NCBI GenBank assembly: GCA_007125735.1
Contig: SLCP01000201.1
Coordinates: forward strand, 1-39,637
DNA: 39,637 bases
Direction of reading: 5' to 3'
Source of the DNA: Coriobacteriia bacterium
GTDB taxonomy: Bacteria > Actinomycetota > Coriobacteriia > Anaerosomatales > SLCP01
Made by a program: the position numbers and the translations under genes. Of this stretch, positions 1-7,914 are shown piece by piece. Under the pieces are notes generated by a model. It saw nothing but the letters and a program-made list of their open reading frames with translations, was not told the origin of the DNA and ran no database searches. Within the stretch, counting starts at the first letter, position 1. Each line of letters begins with the position of its first letter.

Positions 1-732
1 CGTGTGAGTCACGACGTGACCGACGATGTCGTTCACGCGCTCGCGACGGCGCAAGTAGATCTCGTCCCGCTCGCCTTCAGGCTCGATGCCGTGGCGCTCG
101 GCGACGTTCTCATCGCCTTCGAGGACGAGGAGTGCTTCGGCCCGCGTACCGACCCGCGCGGCCATGAGCACGAGCTGCTCTTCGAGCTCGTAGTCTGAGA
201 TGCCGCAACGGGCGTCGGCGATGGCGGCCTTGAGTTCGTCGATGCCTTTGCCCCGCACGGCGACGGTCTCGATGACGGGCACGCCGAGGAGGTCGGAGAG
301 CAGATCGCGATCGATGCCCACGCCGCGGGAGCGGGCTTCATCGGCCCTGTTGAGCGGCACGACCATCCGCTTGCCCATATCGATAAGTTGCAGCGTGAGG
401 AAGAGGTCGCGCTCGAGATGAACGGCGTCGACGACGTTGAGCACGACGTCGGCGTCCATGATCACGTCGCGGGCGACGCGCTCCTCGTCGTTGAAGGAGG
501 AGACGCCGTAGACGCCGGGGGTGTCGACGACGTCGAACTCACCGAGCTGTCCGCGCGTGAGCTCGACCGTCGTTCCCGGAAAGTTGCTGACGTCGACGTA
601 CGTGCCGGTCAGTGCGTTGAATACGACCGACTTGCCAACGTTGGGGTTACCCGCCAACACGAGCGTCGCCGCGCCCTCACGGTGCTCGAGTGGTGTGGGC
701 GCGTGGCAGTGAGCCGAGGTCTGCTCCGTCAT
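1..732 (-). CDS. feoB: Ferrous iron transport protein B, N-terminal part (cut by window edge)
   Basis: This is the N-terminal 244 residues of FeoB, the inner-membrane ferrous iron transporter whose cytosolic G-protein domain gates Fe2+ uptake. The open frame runs off the left edge, so the membrane domain is not visible. G-protein motifs are clear: G1 GNPNVGKS (residues 28-35), G2 NFPGTT (50-55), G3 DTPGVY (70-75) and a G4-like NRAD (128-131). The G4 keeps the N-x-x-D pattern of the family. The region after about residue 150 fits the helical GDI-like domain. The ATG start at 732-730 lies 1 bp after the feoA stop, so the two genes are translationally coupled in one leftward operon. Assignment is certain from motifs; only the 3' part is missing. 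Confidence 0.96.
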   Translation of the reverse strand, partial: MTEQTSAHCHAPTPLEHREGAATLVLAGNPNVGKSVVFNALTGTYVDVSNFPGTTVELTRGQLGEFDVVDTPGVYGVSSFNDEERVARDVIMDADVVLNVVDAVHLERDLFLTLQLIDMGKRMVVPLNRADEARSRGVGIDRDLLSDLLGVPVIETVAVRGKGIDELKAAIADARCGISDYELEEQLVLMAARVGTRAEALLVLEGDENVAERHGIEPEGERDEIYLRRRERVNDIVGHVVTHT

Positions 733-733
733 C

Positions 734-1009
734 TCAGTTGCGCTCCCCCACACGCCGGACATCGATCTTGCGGGCGAGGTTGCGACCGATGGCGATCTCC
801 TGCATGCCCGAACGCACGACCACGGGACCGGCCGGCACGCGGGTGATGCACGAGATGCACGCGCCCTCGGCCATGCCGAAGCGAAGCGCCGTGATGCGCG
901 CCATCTCATCGCCGATGGAAACGACCTCGCACGCATCGCCCCTGCGGAGCCGGTCGAGCGTGAGAGTCTCGGCCGTGGCGGCCGTTTCCTGCGTGTCGTG
1001 TGTCGCCAT
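734..1009 (-). CDS. feoA: Ferrous iron transport protein A
   Basis: This 91-residue protein is a FeoA-type SH3-like small cytosolic protein that partners FeoB in Fe2+ uptake. It has the family features: an N-terminal leader, a segment with GDACEVVSIG, then RITALRFGMAEG, and a C-terminal IAIGRNLARKIDV segment that matches the usual ending of the FeoA fold. Its length is slightly above the usual 75-85 residues because of a polar N-terminal extension of about 15 residues. A strong AGGAGG ribosome site lies just upstream (about 1019-1024), which fixes the start. The stop is 1 bp before feoB. It is probably expressed from the leftward promoter at 1069-1098. Confidence 0.93.
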   Translation of the reverse strand: MATHDTQETAATAETLTLDRLRRGDACEVVSIGDEMARITALRFGMAEGACISCITRVPAGPVVVRSGMQEIAIGRNLARKIDVRRVGERN

Positions 1010-1038
1010 CGTCGCGCCTCCTGCGTGTAGGGCCGGAC

Positions 1039-1052
1039 TTAGTGTGTGCTAA
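1039..1052. promoter_or_regulatory. Inverted repeat in feoA leader, possible metal-regulator operator
   Basis: TTAG and CTAA arms separated by six bases form a dyad just downstream of the predicted feoAB start site. A repressor bound here would block transcription. Fe uptake genes in actinobacteria are often controlled by DtxR/IdeR-family repressors. The half-site resembles part of their box, but the spacing does not match the classical 19-bp site, so the regulator is unknown. Confidence 0.3.
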
Positions 1053-1068
1053 CTATCGTGCACGGCCC

Positions 1069-1098
1069 ATGCTACACGCACTCCGGAGCCCCCGTCAA
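1069..1098 (-). promoter_or_regulatory. Predicted feoAB promoter
   Basis: Reading leftward, a -35 TTGACG (1098-1093) is followed after 18 bp by a -10 TAGCAT (1074-1069). These match the sigma-70 type consensus at 5 of 6 and 4 of 6 positions. Transcription would start near 1062, about 50 bp before feoA. No experimental support; the spacing and position make it plausible. Confidence 0.5.
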
Positions 1099-1248
1099 TA
1101 CCTCGCTTTACCCGGCACGCATCCGCAGCTGGATGCTGTCGCTGACAACCATCCTGCAGTTGGCTTACACTTGACGTACCGTCCCCGAACTCTCCGAACC
1201 CCGCGTTCCGAACCGCACGCATGAACGATAGGGCCCGATAGGAGCTCG

Positions 1249-3327
1249 ATGGCCGCCGAGGACCGCACGCCGCTCATTGCACGCCTCCTGCCGTCGAGTC
1301 TGCGCTCCCGGCTCACGCTTACCATCCTTCTTACGAACGTATCCCTCGTGACCGCCGGTGCACTCGTGCTGGCAGTGTTCGCCTCCATCGACCAGCCTGC
1401 GCGCCTCGAACGCGAGGCGTCGGCGGCTCTCGGCGCGGTCGCGAGGAGCATCGGCCACGAGATCGCGCTCGTCGACGCCATCGCTACGAGCGCTGCAGTG
1501 TCGCCAGGGTTTGGCAGTGACGCGTCACCGGATCCAACCGCGGAGGTCGGACGGGCCGTCACGCGGCTGGAGGGAGTGCTCGCCAACACGGAGAGCGACG
1601 CTGCGCTCCTGTTCGCACCCGATGGCCAGGTGCTCGCGGTGATCGGACAGGCTCCCGCGACCACACTCGCCGAGTCGCTCGTCCGGACAGCGGGTCTCGT
1701 CGAGGAGAGCGGGCTCATCGGCCTCGACGAACGCCGCCTTGCTGCCATGTCCGTGCGAACGCTCGGCTCGGCGGAGCACGGGTGGCTCGCGATCGTCCGC
1801 GAGATCGACATCGAGTCGCTTTCACGCGCATCGGTCGACTTCAGCCGCACGGGCCGCGCGGGCCCGGACGACACGCCGCTACCAGCGCTCCCGTCGCAGG
1901 CGTTCTCCACAGCCGTCGCGTCGCCCACGGGTAACGGGCTGCTCGTGAGGGGCGAGCTCGTCGGCATCGACGGGCGTCCCGCAGGATGGGTCGCGGTCGC
2001 TCTCGAAGACGAGCGGGGCTTCGCCGACCTCCTCGGTCTGTCGTTCCTCGTCGCCGCCGGGCTTGCCGTGGTCGTCGGGCTTATCGTCGGCGTCGGACTC
2101 ACGGTGCTCGTCCGCCAGCCCCTCGAAGCGCTCATCGCCCACGTGCGCCGACACGGGCATGCAGCGCTCGAGGGCCATGCGGTGACCCACCTCGAACGCG
2201 ACCCGATGCTGCCGGTCGAGTTCACGAATCTCGCCGATGTCTACGACGGCCTGCTCGAACACCTCGCCCGCCGCCAGGCGGAGGTGGCCGAGGCGACGAG
2301 CGCGCTGAGGTCCGCTGTCGACGACTCGTCCGAAGCGAAGCTCCTCGTGCGCGACGAGCGGGTGGCGCTCGTCAACGCCGCCGCCACCACCCTTCTCGGC
2401 ATCCCCGCCGGCAGCCCGCTCGCCGCATGGGACGATGTCCTCGAATCGCTTACGGTCGAAGACGAAGACGGCGCCTCACTCGCACCCGACGACCTCCTCG
2501 CTGCCGCCTGCGCCGCGCCTATCGTTGTGAAGCTCTCGCGCCCAGGACTCCCGACACGCTGGGTGGAAGTGCGCGCCGTCCGACATGACGACTCTCACGA
2601 GACGACGCTGCTCACCGGCCGCGACGTCACCGAGCAGCGCCGGATCGACGCCGTCCGTGACGAGATCGTCTCGCTCGTCTCGCACGACCTGCGTGCTCCG
2701 CTCACCGTTATCGGCGGCTACCTCGACCTACTCGAGCGTCCGCTTCCCGACGACACCCGTGCAGAAGCCGTCTCCTCGGCCCGGCGGAGCAAGGAGCGCA
2801 TGGAGGCCCTCCTCGAAGACCTGTTGACCGCCACACGCGCCGAGGAGCTCTTCACCCCTACAGTGCTCGAACCGGTCTCGCTCTCGGCGCTGGCCGAGGA
2901 GACTGCGGCCTCCTTCGAGCACGCCTCGGCCCACCGTATCTCGGCCACCACGACCGGGGACGGCATCGTGCTTGGGGAGGAGCGGCGACTGCGCCAGGTG
3001 CTCGTCAACCTCGTCACTAACGCCATCAAACACGCTCCTGAGACGGGCGCCATCAACATCGAAGTCGGATCCCGTGACGGCCGCGTCCGCGCGGCCATCC
3101 AGGACGATGGGCCCGGCGTCCCCGAGGCGGACCGGGAAGTCATCTTCGAGCGGTTCACACGGCTTGCCGACGGGAGCGAGAACCGTCCGGGCATCGGGCT
3201 CGGCCTCTACATCGTGCGCGCGATCGTGGAAAGCCACGGTGGCATCGTCAGCGTCGGGGACCGGCCCGACGGCAGCTCGGGCGCGCGGTTCGTCGTCGAC
3301 CTGCCCGAGGCGCCCCCTACCGCCTAG
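1249..3327 (+). CDS. Membrane sensor histidine kinase with HAMP and PAS-like domains
   Basis: A 692-residue sensor kinase. A short cytosolic N-terminus is followed by a membrane helix (about 22-45), an extracytoplasmic sensing region (about 46-260), a second membrane helix (about 262-286), a HAMP-like linker, a PAS-like segment (about 355-465), then HisKA with the phospho-accepting histidine H479 in VSHDLRAP. The ATPase domain has N-box N591 in LVNLVTNAIKH, the G1 motif DDGPGVP and the G2 motif GIGLGL. The arrangement resembles PhoR/WalK-type kinases. The ATG at 1249 follows GGAG (1240-1243). No response regulator gene is adjacent, so its partner and signal are unknown. It is convergent with ddl, and the two stops share the bases CTAG at 3324-3327. 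Confidence 0.92.
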   Translation: MAAEDRTPLIARLLPSSLRSRLTLTILLTNVSLVTAGALVLAVFASIDQPARLEREASAALGAVARSIGHEIALVDAIATSAAVSPGFGSDASPDPTAEVGRAVTRLEGVLANTESDAALLFAPDGQVLAVIGQAPATTLAESLVRTAGLVEESGLIGLDERRLAAMSVRTLGSAEHGWLAIVREIDIESLSRASVDFSRTGRAGPDDTPLPALPSQAFSTAVASPTGNGLLVRGELVGIDGRPAGWVAVALEDERGFADLLGLSFLVAAGLAVVVGLIVGVGLTVLVRQPLEALIAHVRRHGHAALEGHAVTHLERDPMLPVEFTNLADVYDGLLEHLARRQAEVAEATSALRSAVDDSSEAKLLVRDERVALVNAAATTLLGIPAGSPLAAWDDVLESLTVEDEDGASLAPDDLLAAACAAPIVVKLSRPGLPTRWVEVRAVRHDDSHETTLLTGRDVTEQRRIDAVRDEIVSLVSHDLRAPLTVIGGYLDLLERPLPDDTRAEAVSSARRSKERMEALLEDLLTATRAEELFTPTVLEPVSLSALAEETAASFEHASAHRISATTTGDGIVLGEERRLRQVLVNLVTNAIKHAPETGAINIEVGSRDGRVRAAIQDDGPGVPEADREVIFERFTRLADGSENRPGIGLGLYIVRAIVESHGGIVSVGDRPDGSSGARFVVDLPEAPPTA

Positions 3328-4262
3328 CGGCCCTCGAGCGCGAGGCGGACGAGCCGCTCGCAGAGCTCGGGGAACTCCATGCCGGCGGCTCGGGCGGCAT
3401 CCGGAAGCAGACTCGTGGTCGTCATGCCGGGGATCGTGTTCGTCTCGAGCAGCCAGACCGTGTCCTCGGCGTCGACGATGGTGTCGGCACGCGACATCCC
3501 CCGGCACCCGAGCGCGCGGTGAGCCTCCACGGCGATCCGCTGGCACTCCTCGGCCACCTCAGGTTTCACGCGCGCCGGGATGATGTGGCGACTCATGCCC
3601 GGCACGTACTTCGACTCGTAATCGTAAAACTCGTGTTCGGGAACGATCTCGAGGGTGGGCAGCGCGATCAGCTCGTCGTTGCCGAGGACCCCCACGGTCA
3701 CCTCGACGCCCGCGACGAACCGCTCGACGAGCACGCTGTCGTCGAAGCGGAACGCCTCCGCGATCGCGGCGTCGAGCTCGGACGGCTCGTGTGCGATCGT
3801 CACGCCGAGCGCCGAGCCTTCGTTCGCGGGCTTGACCACCGTCTTCTCGCCGAGGGCGGCGGTGATGGCGGCGGTATCGGCCGTATCGCCCGGCCGCAGG
3901 TGCACGTAGTCGGGCGTGGGCAGCCCCGCATACGCGAAAAAGTGCTTCGACATCACCTTGTCCATCGCGAGCGCGCTCGCCAGCACGCCGGAGCCGACGT
4001 ACGCCATCCCCAAGAGCTCGAGCAGCCCTTGTACCGTACCGTCCTCGCCGAGCCGCCCGTGCAGGCAGATGAAGACGACGTCCGGTGCCGCATCGACGAG
4101 CTGGCCGATGAACGCCTCGTCGCGCGCATCGATCCGGACCACCTCGTGGCCGAGCGTGGCAAGCGCTTGCGAGACCTGCGCGCCGGTGTTGAGGGAGACC
4201 TCTCGCTCACCCGATCGTCCACCCATGAGGACCGCGACCGTTAGCGTTCCGTCTGCGTTCAT
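3324..4262 (-). CDS. ddl: D-alanine--D-alanine ligase
   Basis: A 312-residue ATP-grasp ligase that joins two D-alanines for the peptidoglycan stem peptide in the cytoplasm. The N-terminal domain has VLMGGRSGEREVSL, then HGRLGEDGTVQG and YVGSGVLASALAMDK. The ATP-grasp core includes VVKPANEGSALGV, and the metal-binding end has SRADTIV and LETNTIPGMTTTSLLPDAA, all typical of Ddl. Length is normal for the family. It is the last gene of a leftward string (MFS transporter, small membrane protein, ddl). The gap to the preceding gene is 34 bp. Its stop overlaps that of the convergent kinase gene. A vancomycin-resistance variant (D-Ala-D-Lac or D-Ala-D-Ser) is not suggested by neighbours, but substrate choice cannot be proven from sequence alone. 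Confidence 0.95.
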   Translation of the reverse strand: MNADGTLTVAVLMGGRSGEREVSLNTGAQVSQALATLGHEVVRIDARDEAFIGQLVDAAPDVVFICLHGRLGEDGTVQGLLELLGMAYVGSGVLASALAMDKVMSKHFFAYAGLPTPDYVHLRPGDTADTAAITAALGEKTVVKPANEGSALGVTIAHEPSELDAAIAEAFRFDDSVLVERFVAGVEVTVGVLGNDELIALPTLEIVPEHEFYDYESKYVPGMSRHIIPARVKPEVAEECQRIAVEAHRALGCRGMSRADTIVDAEDTVWLLETNTIPGMTTTSLLPDAARAAGMEFPELCERLVRLALEGR

Positions 4263-4296
4263 GCGCGCGCTCTCTTCTCGAAGGCGGAGAACAGCA

Positions 4297-4857
4297 TCAC
4301 AACATCCCCAGTCGGAGCGCGTCGATGATCACGAGAGCGACCCACCACGCGAGAACACCGAAGAGCGTGGCCGAGGCTCCCCTCACGAGTGCGGTCGTGA
4401 GCAACCCCCCTCGGCAACCGGGGGAGCTCGCGTACCACGCGAAAGCCCAGGTGAAGACCGCGAGCAGCGGTCCTATCGCGGTGAGCGCGACCGTTGCGAG
4501 CAGCAGGTTGGGGTAGGCCGGATTCTCGAGTGCCGGTCCGGTGGCGTCGGGGCCGGCGAGCAGGTAGACCGAGGCCGCCACGAGCGCGGCCCATAGCGTC
4601 AGGTAGACGAGGTAGGGCCACCACGCGACCGGCTTCGCCGCGGGGGTCTCGCACGGAGCGGTCGCGGGAGCGGTCGCTGGCTCGGGCTCGGGCTCGGGCT
4701 CGGATGCAGTGTCAGGCGCTGCCGAGGCCTCGGGCGGCGGCTCGGGCGCTGCCAGGGCCTCGGGCGGCGGCTCGGATTCCTCGGCATCCGGCTCTGCGGC
4801 GTCGGACTCCGTTGGCTCGGGCTCCTCGTCGACGCGGATCGCTGTCTCCTCGCTCAT
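4297..4857 (-). CDS. Small membrane protein with acidic Pro/Glu-rich N-terminus, unknown function
   Basis: I do not recognise this 186-residue protein. Residues 1-70 are low complexity, rich in Glu, Pro, Ala and Ser, including a run of Glu-Pro dipeptides and two near-copies of an EPPPEA-AAPE-like unit. The DNA coding for this part contains short GGCTCG-type tandem repeats on the plus strand (about 4678-4705). Residues 80-186 hold about three hydrophobic helices, the first beginning at PVAWWPYLVYLTLWAALV. The C-terminus ends soon after the last helix. I chose the ATG at 4857-4855 because it overlaps the MFS stop as ATGA; a longer frame upstream would lie inside the MFS gene. It sits between an exporter and ddl, so an envelope role is possible but unproven. 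Confidence 0.7.
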   Translation of the reverse strand: MSEETAIRVDEEPEPTESDAAEPDAEESEPPPEALAAPEPPPEASAAPDTASEPEPEPEPATAPATAPCETPAAKPVAWWPYLVYLTLWAALVAASVYLLAGPDATGPALENPAYPNLLLATVALTAIGPLLAVFTWAFAWYASSPGCRGGLLTTALVRGASATLFGVLAWWVALVIIDALRLGML

Positions 4858-6365
4858 TCCACCTCTTCCCCCGACTCTCTTGCAGGCAAGTCTACGCGAG
4901 CCGGGAACCCTGCGTCGACCTCGATCGCGTCGGCATCGGTCGCCTCGCCGCGAGACCACGCGATAGCGGCGCCGAGCGCCGCGACGACGGCCGCAACGAC
5001 GAAGGCGGAGCGCATCGCGCTCACGAACAACTCCGCCTCAGCGCCGACGAGCACCGCCTCCGACGACATGAGGTCCGCGCCTCCGAGCCCGAGCGAGATG
5101 ACGAGCGCGGTGACCCCGACCCCGAACGCGATTCCGAGATTTCGTGCTTGACCCACGAGCGCTGACCCCACCCCGACGCGCGTGCGTGGTGTCGCACGGA
5201 GGATGTCGGCGGTGTTGGGCGCACTGAAGACCGAGAGCCCCGTGCCCACACCCACGAGCGCCAACACGATGAAGCCCGGATGGGTGTCGACCGCAATACG
5301 CGTCATCGCCGTGAGCGTGACCGCCAGGAGCACAAGCCCTGCCGTCGACAAGCGCCGGCTGCCCATCCGGTCCGACGCCCGCCCTGCCGCCGGTGCGAAG
5401 AGCGCCATCGTGAGCGGTGTCGCGGTGAGCAGGAGCCCCGCCGTCTGAGGCGCGAGGCCTTGGACTTTGAGCAGATAGAAAGGCATGGTGAACGTGACCG
5501 CGAACAGGCTCGTGAAGCTCAGCACCGCCGAGATCAGCCCAGCCGAGAAGCGCCACCTGCGAAACATGCCAAGGTCGACGAGCGGGTGCGCTACCCGCCG
5601 CTCGACGCGCACGAACACCATCCCCGCGACCACCGCGACGGCGGCGAGCCCGATCGTCGTAGGCGCGATGACCCCCGAGCGGGCCGTCTCGGAGAGCGCG
5701 AGCAGGGCCGATGTGAGCGTAACCGAGACGAGGGCGGCCCCCGCTATATCGAACGGCTCGGCATCCGGGCAGTCCTCGGGCAGCAGTGCCCGGGCCACTC
5801 CCGCCGTGACGAGCGCCAGAGGGATATTGACGAGGAAGATGCCTTGCCAGCCCCAGAGCGCCACCAGCGTCCCACCGAGCGCGGGCCCGATCGTAAGGCC
5901 AGCCGAGACGGCGAGACTGATCCAGCCGAGCGCCCAGCCGCGCCTCTGTGGCGGGAACGTGCGGCTGACGAGCGCGGGACCCGCGGCGAACATCGCGGCA
6001 GCCCCGATCGCCTGGAAGACCCTGGCCGCTATCAACCAGCCGAGCGACGGCACGAGCGCGCACGCAGCAGAACCCGTGGCGAAGACGAGGAACCCCGAGA
6101 CGTAGACGCGGCGCAGACCGTAGATGTCGGCGAGACGCCCCATCGCGAGCACGAACGACGCGGTCGTCAGCACGTAGGCAGTCGCAACCCATCCCACCGA
6201 CGTGAGGCGCGCGCCGAAATCGGCCGCCATCGCAGGGAGCGCGATGTTGACGATGCTCGAATCGAGCGGGGCGATGAACGTGCCGATGGTGAGTATCGCG
6301 AGAACCACGCGTTCGTCGACGTGTCTTCCGTCGCATACGAGCACTCGGTCGCGCTTCGCTGACAT
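4854..6365 (-). CDS. MFS drug-efflux transporter, DHA2 (14-helix EmrB/QacA) type
   Basis: A 503-residue multi-pass permease that probably exports toxic compounds by proton antiport. The opening helix carries LDSSIVNIALP, the hallmark of the DHA2 family. Loop 2-3 has GRLADIYGLRR (MFS motif A). Helix 5 has the antiporter motif region TIGPALGG. About 14 hydrophobic segments can be counted, which fits the EmrB/QacA branch rather than 12-helix transporters. The C-terminal 35 residues are polar and acidic. Translation starts at ATG 6365-6363, and the stop overlaps the next gene by 4 bp. It is divergent from htrA across a 151-bp gap. The substrate cannot be told from sequence, and no TetR or MarR regulator lies beside it. 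Confidence 0.93.
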   Translation of the reverse strand: MSAKRDRVLVCDGRHVDERVVLAILTIGTFIAPLDSSIVNIALPAMAADFGARLTSVGWVATAYVLTTASFVLAMGRLADIYGLRRVYVSGFLVFATGSAACALVPSLGWLIAARVFQAIGAAAMFAAGPALVSRTFPPQRRGWALGWISLAVSAGLTIGPALGGTLVALWGWQGIFLVNIPLALVTAGVARALLPEDCPDAEPFDIAGAALVSVTLTSALLALSETARSGVIAPTTIGLAAVAVVAGMVFVRVERRVAHPLVDLGMFRRWRFSAGLISAVLSFTSLFAVTFTMPFYLLKVQGLAPQTAGLLLTATPLTMALFAPAAGRASDRMGSRRLSTAGLVLLAVTLTAMTRIAVDTHPGFIVLALVGVGTGLSVFSAPNTADILRATPRTRVGVGSALVGQARNLGIAFGVGVTALVISLGLGGADLMSSEAVLVGAEAELFVSAMRSAFVVAAVVAALGAAIAWSRGEATDADAIEVDAGFPARVDLPARESGEEVE

Positions 6366-6516
6366 ACACCCGTCCCATCACATGGCGCTCGGCCATCCTC
6401 GGCAGAATATGGTGCTTTAGTGCGGTTTACGATCGTCTGGCACCGCATCGCGTCCGTCCGGCATAGTATGTGCGAGTGTATGGCCGAGACTCTCAGCCAA
6501 CGACGCGAGGTGAAGC

Positions 6517-7827
6517 ATGCACGACGATACGCCTGACACCCAGGATACCCCTTCTGACGCGCCCACAATGCCGAGTCCTCCGCAGCCCAACGCAGAGCCG
6601 TCCGTCCGCACGGGCACGTCTGCAGGAGCGGTCGTCGCGATCGCGCTCGCCGTCTCCCTGTTCGCCGGCGCCATCGCCGGCGGGTTCGGCGGTTTCGCGG
6701 GGGCGTGGGTCGCGCTGCGCGGCACTCCGGCGGGCGAGCCCGGCACGGTGCGTGTCGTGCCCGCAGAGACCGATGAGCCGGTCATCGCCGCCGCCGCAGC
6801 CGCGTTGCCGAGCGTCGTCAACATTGACGTGCGCGGCTCCGCCAGTCCGAGCACCGACGATTCGCTGCCCGAAGGCCACCCCGGTGTGCCGCGCCAGGGC
6901 AACGGCTCGGGCGTGGCCTTCATGGTCGCACCGGAGGGCGGCACGTACATCCTTACGAACGCACACGTGGTCAGCGACGCGGACACCGTGATCGTCAGTG
7001 GAACCGACCGGGAGCGCCACGAGGCGGAGGTCATCGGCGCCGATGCCGAGACCGACATCGCCGTGGTCAGAGTCGAGGTCTCCATCCCCACCATCGCCCT
7101 CGGGGACTCCGACACGATCGAAGTCGGCCAGCTCGTGACGGCCATCGGATCCCCGTTCGGCCTCTCGCACACCGTGACCTCCGGCGTCATCTCTGCAATC
7201 GGCCGCTCGATCACCACCGGCACCGGACAGCGCGGCGTCTACCCCCTCGTCGACGTCATCCAGACCGACGCGGCCATCAACCCCGGTAACTCGGGCGGCG
7301 CTCTCGTAGACCGCGAAGGTCGACTCGTGGGCATCAACACCGCCATCTTCTCGGAGACCGGTGTCTCTGGCGGGATCGGGTTCGCCGTCCCCGCCAACAC
7401 CGCGACCCGCATCGCCGACCAACTCATCGAGACCGGTGCCGCCGAGCATCCCTTCCTCGGCATCATCGGCCAGACCGTGACGCCTCCGTTCGCCGAGGCA
7501 GAGGGGCTTCCCGTCGAAGAGGGCGCCTACGTGGTGGACTTGACCGAGGGAGGCAAGGCGGCCGAGGCGGGCCTCACGTCGGGTGACGTGATCGTCGCGC
7601 TCGACGGCGTGCCGATCCGCACCATGGACGACCTTATCCTCGAGGTGCGCCGTCACGCGATCGGCGACATCGTCACGCTCGAGATCTGGCGCGACGGCGA
7701 GCAGATGGATCTCGAGATGGAGGTGGGTATCAAGCCTGCCGACCTCGAACTGCCGCAGCCCGAGATGCCCGACCTGCCAGACATGCCGGAGTTGCCGGAG
7801 ATGCCTGACGCTCCCGATACGGACTAG
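6517..7827 (+). CDS. HtrA/DegP-family membrane-anchored serine protease with PDZ domain
   Basis: A 436-residue envelope quality-control protease. A Pro/Asp-rich cytosolic N-terminus precedes one membrane helix (about 38-66). The trypsin-like domain follows with the catalytic triad H150 (TNAHVV), D180 (ETDIAVV) and S259 (NPGNSGGALV). A PDZ domain spans about 325-415 and begins near the GIIGQTV segment. The last 25 residues form an unusual repeat of Pro, Met, Asp, Glu and Leu (PEMPDLPDMPELPEMPD), which is not part of the PDZ fold. The ATG at 6517 follows a GAGGTGAAG ribosome site. A strong terminator follows at 7854-7895, so it looks monocistronic. The closest characterised types are the single-PDZ HtrA proteins of Gram-positive bacteria. 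Confidence 0.95.
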   Translation: MHDDTPDTQDTPSDAPTMPSPPQPNAEPSVRTGTSAGAVVAIALAVSLFAGAIAGGFGGFAGAWVALRGTPAGEPGTVRVVPAETDEPVIAAAAAALPSVVNIDVRGSASPSTDDSLPEGHPGVPRQGNGSGVAFMVAPEGGTYILTNAHVVSDADTVIVSGTDRERHEAEVIGADAETDIAVVRVEVSIPTIALGDSDTIEVGQLVTAIGSPFGLSHTVTSGVISAIGRSITTGTGQRGVYPLVDVIQTDAAINPGNSGGALVDREGRLVGINTAIFSETGVSGGIGFAVPANTATRIADQLIETGAAEHPFLGIIGQTVTPPFAEAEGLPVEEGAYVVDLTEGGKAAEAGLTSGDVIVALDGVPIRTMDDLILEVRRHAIGDIVTLEIWRDGEQMDLEMEVGIKPADLELPQPEMPDLPDMPELPEMPDAPDTD

Positions 7828-7853
7828 CGTACGCACGCACATCGCGCACGCAC

Positions 7854-7895
7854 AGGGCCGCGCCGCTCGAGCGAGCAGCGCGGCCCTTGTTGTTA
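7854..7895 (+). terminator. Rho-independent terminator after htrA
   Basis: A long GC-rich stem-loop runs from 7854 to 7887, with outer arms AGGGCCGCGC and GCGCGGCCCT and an inner GCT/AGC stem. It is followed by TGTTGTT. It lies between the convergent htrA and cytochrome genes. The U-rich tail lies only on the htrA side, so it serves htrA best. Confidence 0.8.
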
Positions 7896-7914
7896 CAGCG
7901 CGTGGGGCTTCAGG

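Noticed and set aside
4678..4705. GGCTCG tandem repeats
   Set aside because: They encode the Glu-Pro run of the membrane protein and are not a separate repeat element.
5280..6362. Rightward 360-residue frame
   Set aside because: Antisense to the MFS transporter; its Arg/Glu-rich product is typical of a shadow frame.
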